Assembly (NCBI GenBank): GCA_001695595.3
Contig: MBPM02000010.1
Span: 372,001 to 436,000, forward strand
Direction of reading: 5' to 3'
Length of the DNA: 64,000 bases
From: Plasmopara viticola
Lineage: Eukaryota > Oomycota > Peronosporomycetes > Peronosporales > Peronosporaceae
A program made the translations under genes and the position numbers. The notes beneath the pieces were generated by a model. The model was given only the letters and a program-made list of their open reading frames with translations. It made no database searches and was not told the origin of the DNA. Positions 57,901 to 64,000 of this stretch are shown here, in pieces. How positions within the stretch are numbered: the first letter of the stretch is position 1; each line of letters opens with the position of its first letter.

Positions 57901-59044
57901 TACCGACGGCATACGCGCTGATCCCCGCCACCACGTGCGCGCCTCGGCCCGTTGCCTGGACATCCCGGATGCGCCCACCCGTCCCCGTCTCGGCCCCTGG
58001 GAACGGGGCGACGCCCGAGGGAAAGTTGTGCGTCTCGGCCGTCAGTAACAAGTGGCTCTTGACTTGACGCTCGTGCATGGGGGACGGCCGACCCGGCGTC
58101 CGGGGCCCAAGCGTCACAATCGAGGCGCCGTGAATCACGGACGAATTGTCGTGAAAGGCAATGACGCTGTTTTGCCGGGCCGTGGCCGTCAACGTGGCTT
58201 TGACCATCTCAAAGAGCGTCTGGGCTTTTGCCGTGCCGTCGACCACGATCTTGCCACTAAAGAACCAGTGACGCGAGTGTTCCGAGTTACTCTGGCCCAT
58301 GTCAAAACATTCGACGTCGGTGGGATTACGTTGTAACTTGGTTTGAAACAGCTTCAAGTAGTACTGGAGGTCCCAGTCGTCAAAGCCCAAGCCAATGTCG
58401 TCATTGAGCTCCTGGAGCGCCGTCAAGCCCCGCTCCATGATTGGAATGGTACGCACGGGCTGGACTGTCTTGCCATGCCAAAAACTGGTCAAGGGCTGGT
58501 CGTACACTTGTTGCGTCATGCGGTCGCAATTGTGCGCAAGCAACGCGTGCTCGAGCGTCGCGATTGCCTCAGCGGTCGTCGCTTGGTAGTGTACCAAATA
58601 TCGGGTAGCGCGTTCGATCCGTTTGATGGACGAGAGGCCACAGGCTTGGCAGATGGACACGGCGTTACTGGACCACGCCGTCGAAAAGTTCATGCGTGGT
58701 CCGATCTCGACGAGCCATTCGGTGCTCGGATCGCTCGTGGCCAGGAATGGCTCGTTGGCACGCGTCTGCTGTGGCTCATATGTCTCGCTTAGTAGCCAAT
58801 GAAGTGTGTCTAAGTCAGTGGAAGACAAGGGGCCAGCGTCGGCTGTGGTCTCGACGTAGAAGCAGTACTCGGTCTTGAGCTCCGTGACTGCGAGACCGGC
58901 GTCGGCACTTAGTTGTGTGCGTAAATACGCGAGCAAGGTACGATTGGCATGGGCCGTGAGAGCGGGCGTACGGTAGAAGCGCAAGAGCGAGGTGGTCGAC
59001 GCGGTGGCTGCCGTCTTTTGCTTCTTCTTGGGCGACGCAGCCAT
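54944..59044 (-). CDS. PFAS: Phosphoribosylformylglycinamidine synthase (FGAM synthase)
   Basis: A complete single-exon frame of 1366 residues, the normal length for the large one-chain PurL enzyme. It catalyses the fourth step of de novo purine synthesis: FGAR plus glutamine plus ATP gives FGAM, in the cytosol. The synthetase half contains QSNSEHSRHWFFSGK, THNFPSGVAPFPGAETGTGG, YGNKFGEPVL and DQGAGGNGNVLKEI. The C-terminal glutaminase has the nucleophile Cys in FGACNGCQ (Cys about 1191) and the His/Glu pair in LMPHPERCF. All expected motifs are present, so the gene looks functional. The start ATG follows GACC and precedes a Lys-rich N-terminus. The coding sequence is GC-rich compared with its surroundings. 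Its stop lies 235 bp from the start of the next minus-strand gene, so that gene's promoter is confined to this gap. Confidence 0.97.
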   Translation of the reverse strand: MAASPKKKQKTAATASTTSLLRFYRTPALTAHANRTLLAYLRTQLSADAGLAVTELKTEYCFYVETTADAGPLSSTDLDTLHWLLSETYEPQQTRANEPFLATSDPSTEWLVEIGPRMNFSTAWSSNAVSICQACGLSSIKRIERATRYLVHYQATTAEAIATLEHALLAHNCDRMTQQVYDQPLTSFWHGKTVQPVRTIPIMERGLTALQELNDDIGLGFDDWDLQYYLKLFQTKLQRNPTDVECFDMGQSNSEHSRHWFFSGKIVVDGTAKAQTLFEMVKATLTATARQNSVIAFHDNSSVIHGASIVTLGPRTPGRPSPMHERQVKSHLLLTAETHNFPSGVAPFPGAETGTGGRIRDVQATGRGAHVVAGISAYAVGNLHLDGYVLPWEDASLAYPPNLAHPRDILLQASNGASDYGNKFGEPVLAGFARSFGLVLPNQERREYIKPIMFSAGLGQLDSRHCTKGEPEPNMWVVKVGGPCYRIGMGGGAASSRIQDAATAALDFNAVQRGDAEMECKLNKVIRTCCDMGDENPIVSIHDQGAGGNGNVLKEIVAVSNAHARDGNRGGARYEVRDILVGDNTLSVLEIWGAEYQENDALLLAPAHVETFAAICKREKCPYALLGQVTGDGRVVLHDAWDDSTPFDLDLDLVLGKMPQKTFADTTAAQPVVPLSLPVDVTLRDALDRVLRLLSVGSKRFLTSKVDRSVSGLVAQQQTVGPLQLPLADCAVVAQSHLPNEQGKFPGVVSACGEQPIKGLIDPGAMARLSVGEALTNMVWAALGGRGLDDCKCSANWMWAAKLPHEAARMYECCEAMTQFMTQIGVAVDGGKDSLSMAAKVDKKDVKTPGTLVITMYAPTEDVELKVTPDFKPHAGESVVYYVDVGKGANRLGGSALAQVYGQVGQVSPDVDDSELLKNAFKAMQVGIKHGHVLAGHDRSDGGLIVTLLEMAFAGNCGLDVDLPFSGDQVTTKDVFAVLFAEELGFVFQVAAGQHATEIETIFRTWHVPLVQLGTVRTDGVIKVCVNGESVLEDQMVDLRDVWEATSFELEKRQCNPECVAQEQRALRTRTGPSWQLSYEPVATPARQLSTRAQHRIAVLREEGSNGEREMLAAFHHAGFEVWDITMSDLVAKRVMLDERFRGLAFVGGFTFADVLGSAKGWAGVVKFHGDVLHQFAAFKARDDTFSFGACNGCQLMTLLGWLDHPDARALEAETKLSAQPRFVHNASGRHESRFVSVQIQATNAVMLRGMSGTTCGVWVSHGEGRAHFTHRTIQDAYVASGAAAIRYVDDANVPTDEYPFNPNGSPHAIAGLVSSDGRHLCLMPHPERCFLKYQWPYMPPAWETYAVSPWMQLFQNAKAFCEEGP

Positions 59045-59111
59045 GGTCAGCGAGCGTGAGTGAGGTAAATTGCGTAGTGTGTGGTGAGGCCGGTCGGGGC
59101 GTATGGCTACA

Positions 59112-59130
59112 CGATTCGACCAATGAAGGA
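59112..59130 (-). promoter_or_regulatory. Possible initiator of the FGAM synthase gene
   Basis: The minus strand reads CCTTCATTGGTCGAATC about 70-85 bp upstream of the ATG. TCATT followed by GAAT partly agrees with the oomycete initiator, but the middle is off consensus. Confidence 0.3.
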
Positions 59131-59279
59131 CGCGCGAGACGCCTTTTTGCCCAATAGAATTTATACAATGGACTGCGTGGACAGTAGAGACTGAGGGACT
59201 TAGGTTCTCTCGCGTTAAATTGAGTTAGGTATAAAGTGGCGGGGTCTTTAGTGAAAGGAAAATTAACATACACGTCAAA

Positions 59280-60575
59280 ACTTCAGGTTGGACTTATGAA
59301 CAATCACACTGTGGTGGTGTTGTGCGAAGGAGAATGGTGCGCCAGGCACAGACTTGAGCTATTGCCATGCCCTTTGAGGTGTTTAAAGATGATTGCCTTG
59401 GTGCTTTAAGTCAAAAGCAGTGACGATTGTGCGTGGTAGGAAACCATTTACACGGACCAGTTCATGTGGCTCCACCGGCAGACATGGAGATATAAGGTCT
59501 CCCGCCACTTCTCTTGAAAGCAACCGTACTTTGAAAAACTTACGAAACTCTTGGATCTCTGAGCCGCAACATTGGGCTCATGGATTCCAGATATTTGCCA
59601 GTACTGGTCGGCTCTGTACAGAAGCCGACGTGTGAGCCGTGAGCCTGACCCTCTGGTAGGTCTTCCAAGCTCTTCATACTTGATCACCTCATGTTGTGAG
59701 GACAAAAAAAAACTCTTTTTCTCGGCCTGAATGACCGCTATTTGAAGCATCATATGCCCTCAAAAGTATATCGTATAGCAGGCCCTCTACGCAGTCGCAC
59801 TCTATGTCAAAGCAAACCATCTGTCCACTCATCACGATGCATTTAATTCGCTCTCAAGAGTCTGACTACTCTACTTTGGTATTTTCGTCCGCGATGAAAA
59901 GTGCACCAGAGGCTCTCGATTAACACTTTTTTTCTGTATGTTGGTCGACACTTTTGCCTAATTGAGCTTGCGACCCTCTGATTCGTGCCAGCTTATGATA
60001 AGGCCTGTGCAAAAGCATTCATCCTTTGCAGACTTGCAATCAAAGCAATGTTTATATTTTGCAAGAAATGACAATTACCCCGCAATCCCTTTGGGCATGT
60101 GAGGCATATATATCACCACCCCCGAAGATTTAATGGTCTGTTCGTTTCACTAATGGCTTGGAATTTAAAAGATGCCCATTAAATTTTTGATGTGTTTTTA
60201 CGACGAAGGGCTCTGTATCATGAGCGATTTGGCTATGCTTGGCAATTTTTCAGCTGTCTAAACTCAGAAAAATCCCTCACCACTTTAAGGTAGTTGTTTT
60301 GCATTGACGCGCAGCTACTGGCATAATTAAATGCGTCACAAAAACACTAAACAGCTTTGTCTCTCCGTCAAAGCCGGAGCATGTGTGGCTCCCATTAAAT
60401 TTATCGTCTCAGTGCTAGTGCTTTCAGCAAATGTCCTCTCTCAATTGATCAAGCAAATGTATGGTGAGACTTGCATAGACAGCACTGTGCTCTTGCAAGT
60501 ATAAATAAATCCGAATCGTGTTGGGAGCGTGGCTTCCGAGGCGGCTTTCGCTCTGTCGGCGTTAGCTTGATTTGC
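59280..60575. other. No gene seen
   Basis: A 101-codon minus-strand frame (59448-59753) has ordinary composition but no motif. The rest is AT-rich intergenic DNA. Confidence 0.5.
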
Positions 60576-60595
60576 TAGGACATGCTCTTCAGAAG

Positions 60596-60916
60596 CTTGG
60601 AAAAGGTTGGGGTGACGCCCTCCTTCCAAGCGCTGGGGCTAAATGCTCGCGCGCTTCGGGCAGGTGCTCTCGGGCATCTGCAGGTCTCTAACTAGTTTCA
60701 CCCTCGACGCGACGGTCTCCAGCACCGGGCGCCACCTGGGCTCTTACCAAGTCAGAGCTAAGCAAAATAATGGAAGACCCTCACGACCTCGGTGCTAACT
60801 GCACTGACCGCCGAACGAGACCCGACGTATGCGGACACCACTCTATGCCGTGGACTAGCCAGACTGAGCCTAGCACGTGCATAACTTGGCAACGCGATAA
60901 CGTAATACTTTACATT
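60596..60916 (+). mobile_element. SINE-like retroposon copy 2
   Basis: This 321-bp copy begins CTTGGAAAAGGTTGGGGTGA and ends in a degenerate pentamer tail (AATACTTTACATTACA). It is flanked by perfect 16-bp direct repeats ACATGCTCTTCAGAAG (60580-60595 and 60917-60932), a clear target-site duplication of the length made by LINE-type machinery. It matches the copy at 21150-21471 through nearly its full length with scattered substitutions. Confidence 0.8.
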
Positions 60917-61239
60917 ACATGCTCTTCAGAAGAGGCTATATTTAGTGGAGCAAGAAAGTGAGATTTTAACATTCGCGAGTGGTAAATAGACTGACATCAA
61001 TATAAGTGATGTACGAATTATTTTTGGCGCAATTTTTTGATTTAGTAAGTCAATTTGTATGTGAGCAGACTATACTGCTGCAAAAAAGCAAATAGAAGCA
61101 TCCATTGCTATTATTTTTGTGTATGTAATGATCGAAATGTTCTAATTTTATACACTGCTCTGGTAAGTTTGCCATGGTGTCATGCGGTAATTTGCTTTAA
61201 AGAGCTTCTACTCGTGCAGCAGATAAGACCTACAGCCTG

Positions 61240-62257
61240 TGGACGTCTCTGTGGCCATGCAGTATCTCAGCGTTTCAACAGAATGCATATACGCTACGGT
61301 GTGGCTCTACTGCGTCGGTGCATGTTTAGATCGATAGAAACGACGTATCCGTGGCCATGCAGCTTCTCAACGCTTTGAAAGAATGAATCTACACTGCGTT
61401 GAGGCTCTATTGAGTCTGTTCATGTCTAGACCGACTGAAAGGACGTGTCTGTCGCCGACAGCGTCTCAGCGCTTCAAAAGAATGTATATGCACTGCGTTG
61501 TGGCACTTTTGCATCTGTTCATGTCTAGACCGAAAAAAGGACGTATCTGTTGCCGTACAGCGGCTCAGAGCTTCAAAAGAATGTCTATATTCTGCGTTGT
61601 GTCTCTATATCGTCTGTGCACGTCTAGACCGATAGAAAGGACGCCTTTTTGGCCATACAGCGTCTCAGCGCTTCAAAAGAATAAATCTATACTGCGTTGT
61701 GTCTCTATTTAGTCTGATCATGTCTAGACCGATTGAAAAGACGTATCTGTGGCCGTACAGCGTCTAAGTGCTTCGAAGAATTTTTATACACTTCGTTATA
61801 GCTCTATTGAGTCTGTGCATGTCTAGACCGATAGATAGAACGTATCTGTGGCCGTAAAGCGTCTCTGCGCTTCAAAAAAATAAATATACACTGCGTTGAG
61901 GCTCTATTGCGTCTTTTTATGTCCAGACCGAATGAAAGGACGTATCGGTGGCCGTACAGCGTCTCAGCGCTTCAAAAGAATGATTTTACACTGCGTTGTG
62001 GCTCTTTTACGTCTGTGCAGGTCGAGCCGATAGAACGGACGTATCTGTGGCCGTACAGTGTCTCAGCACTTCAAAAGAATAAATATACGCTTCGTTGTGG
62101 CTTTTTTGCGTCTGTGCATGTCTCGACTGATAGATAGGACGTATATGCGGTCTTAGCGCTTCAAAAGAATGGATACACACTTCGTTGTTGTTTCTATTGC
62201 GTCTGTGCATGTCTTGACCGATAGAAAGGAAGTATCTGTGGCCATACAGCGTCTCAG
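61240..62257 (+). repeat. Satellite array, left arm, about 100-bp unit
   Basis: About ten or eleven diverged head-to-tail units of 98-101 bp. Each contains GTCTAGACCGATAGAAAGGA, CGTATCTGTGGCCGTACAG, CGTCTCAGCGCTTCAAAAG and CACTGCGTTGTGGCTCTATT. Units differ by roughly 5-15 substitutions or small indels. Open frames through the array merely translate the repeat. Confidence 0.95.
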
Positions 62258-62557
62258 CGCTCCCGTCCTATCTATCGGTCTAGCAATAGAGTCACAACGA
62301 AGTGTGTATTAATGCTTTTGAAGCGCTGTCTTGACCGATAGAAAAAAAGTATCTGTGGCCATACAGCGTCTCAGCGGTCCCGTCCTATCTATCGGTCTAG
62401 CAATAGAGCCACAACGAAGTGTGTATTAATTCTTTTGAAGCGCTACCTTGACCGATAGAAAGGAAGTATCTGTGGCTATACAGCGTCTCAGCGCTCCTGT
62501 CCTATCTATCGGTCTAGCAATAGAGCCACAACGAAGTGTGTATTAATGCTTTTTAAG
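62257..62557. repeat. Junction of the satellite: composite 117-bp units
   Basis: Between the two arms lie nearly three copies of a 117-bp composite starting GCGCTCCCGTCCTATCTATC (about 62257, 62374, 62491). Each joins a reverse-oriented piece of the satellite unit to a forward-oriented piece, so each composite can itself fold back. Confidence 0.85.
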
Positions 62558-63335
62558 CGCTGAGACGCTGTACGACCTCAGATACGTCATTTCTATTGGT
62601 CTAGACGTGTACAGATGCAAAAGTACCACAACGCAGTGTATATCCATTCTTTTGAAGCGCTGAGACGCTGTAAGGCCACAGATACGTCCTTTCAATCGGT
62701 CTAGACATGATCAGACTTGATAGAGACGCAACGCAGTATAGATGGACTCTTTTGAAGCGCCGAGACGCTGTATGGCCAAAACGGCGTCCTTTCTATCGGT
62801 CTAGACATGCACAGACGATATAGAGACACAACGCAGTGTATAGTCATTCTTTTGAAGCTCTGAGCCGCTGTACGGCAACAGATACGTCCTTTTTTCGGTC
62901 TAGACATACACAGACGCCGTAGAGCCACAACGCAGTGCATTTCCATTCTTTTGAGGCGCGCTGAGACGCTGTACAGCCACATATATGTTCATTCTTTCGG
63001 TCTAGACATAAACAGACGATATAGAGACACAACGCAGTATATAGTCATACTTTTATGGTGCTGAGACGCTGTACGGCCTCAGATGCAATCTATCTGTCGG
63101 TCTAGACATGCCCAGACGCAAAAGCGCCATAACGAAGTGTATAAGCATTCTATTGAAGCGCTGAGACGCTGTACGGCCACGATACGTCCTTTCTATCAGT
63201 CTAGACATGCACATATGTAATAGAGCCACAACGCAGTGTATAGTCCCTCTTTTGAAGCGCCGAGATGCTGCACGGCCACAGATAAGTTCTTTCTACCGGT
63301 CTGGACATGCACAGACGCAGTAGAGCCACAACGCG
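62557..63335 (-). repeat. Satellite array, right arm, inverted
   Basis: Eight units of the same 100-bp satellite in the opposite orientation, seen as GCGCTGAGACGCTGTACGGCC at about 62557, 62657, 62757, 62857, 62957, 63058, 63156 and 63256. They are followed by CGGTCTAGACATGCACAGACG. The array ends abruptly near 63335. Confidence 0.95.
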
Positions 63336-63339
63336 GTGG

Positions 63340-64000
63340 AGCTCTACAAAATCAAGAAGAGGCTTGAAAGATCGGCATAGTAAAGTAACGATCACAAAAT
63401 CTAAATACCAGACCAACTTCTATGTTAAGCAATCTTGAGAGACACTTACACTGCAAGGAGCGAATCTTCTTCGACTATAGAGTGTGGTTTTGTACTCGGT
63501 TCTAGTGCGATGTCACGAGACCTACCTTCACTGTTACTGCCTGATCCAAGTGTATGTCAAGATCGATTTTTTTGGGTTAAGAAAAATTGCTGCTTGACAC
63601 TGAAAGGCCTTTGAAAAAGGAGCTTTGTAATGTTCTTAGATCTTTCTTTCGTGCAAAAGTCAAAGCCGAAGTGGCTCGAAGAATTGCCTTATCCATTACA
63701 CACCGTCAAAAATGTTAACAAATAGTGATGCATTGTACAAGCTTATGATGAGCTGGATACGGCCACTATCCTGGCAGGAATAATAACAGTTGGAAAGGAT
63801 GTGGGACGAAAGAACACGGTAATACATACAATATACAGCGCCCTTAACCTTTTTATTGACACATTTACCGAACTCATTAATCGAGGGATTGATACACTTT
63901 GACCGTGGTTAGAACTTCAAGTAGCATTACCCTGCAGTGAATAGCTCTATCCCGAACGCTCTAAAGCGTATTAGCGTTGTTGTTTTCCTGCTGAATTAAT
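63340..64000. other. No gene seen
   Basis: Unique-looking AT-rich sequence after the satellite. No frame longer than about 60 codons lies outside the repeat. Confidence 0.6.

Noticed and set aside
61383..63416. Open frames repeating 'MSRPxERTYLWPYSVSALQK'
   Set aside because: They simply translate the 100-bp satellite, appear in both arms in opposite strands and are broken at random.

Overview
The window looks like nuclear DNA of an oomycete, most likely a downy mildew or a Phytophthora relative. Four things point that way: short GT-AG introns (59-83 bp); two small secreted proteins with RXLR-like motifs; an oomycete-type initiator (TCATTTCCCAA) upstream of one of them; and compact GC-richer gene islands separated by long AT-rich, gene-poor stretches full of decayed transposons. 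The genus cannot be fixed from the sequence alone.

Layout. 1-10353 (+): the 3' part of a giant gene, 3448+ codons open to the left edge. It joins a UPF1/ZNFX1-type helicase, an NFX1-type zinc-finger array and four CbbX/SpoVK-like AAA+ ATPase modules. 10354-19100: gene-poor DNA with a mitochondrial-looking insertion (tRNA-Leu fragment) and probable Copia and Tc1/mariner relics. 19112-19675 (-): a secreted protein with one C-terminal membrane segment. 21150-21471: a SINE-like retroposon. 21567-25108 (-): a multi-exon ankyrin-GAF-Fic protein. It is divergent, across 109 bp, from an RRP7-like rRNA-processing gene (25218-26282, +), which carries a frame-breaking internal tandem duplication that a new AG|GT intron could neutralise. 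26283-30900: gene-poor, with LTR-retrotransposon crumbs. 30920-31285 (-): a second small secreted protein with the same layout as the first. 31617-32723: a decayed gene. 32833-33444: a short element with complex terminal inverted repeats. 34542-36361: a frameshifted MULE transposase. 36362-52450: about 16 kb with no convincing gene. 52452-54709 (-): a two-exon protein with SH3-like repeats. 54944-59044 (-): an intact single-exon FGAM synthase of purine synthesis. 60596-60916: a second SINE-like copy. 61240-63335: a 100-bp satellite whose two halves face each other in opposite orientation.

The intact genes fall into three groups: housekeeping (purine synthesis, rRNA processing), signalling or nucleic-acid surveillance (Fic protein, helicase-AAA fusion) and secreted proteins. 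The secreted-protein genes lie in the repeat-rich, gene-sparse parts, which fits the usual two-speed layout of oomycete genomes. No CRISPR array, rRNA gene or intact nuclear tRNA was seen.
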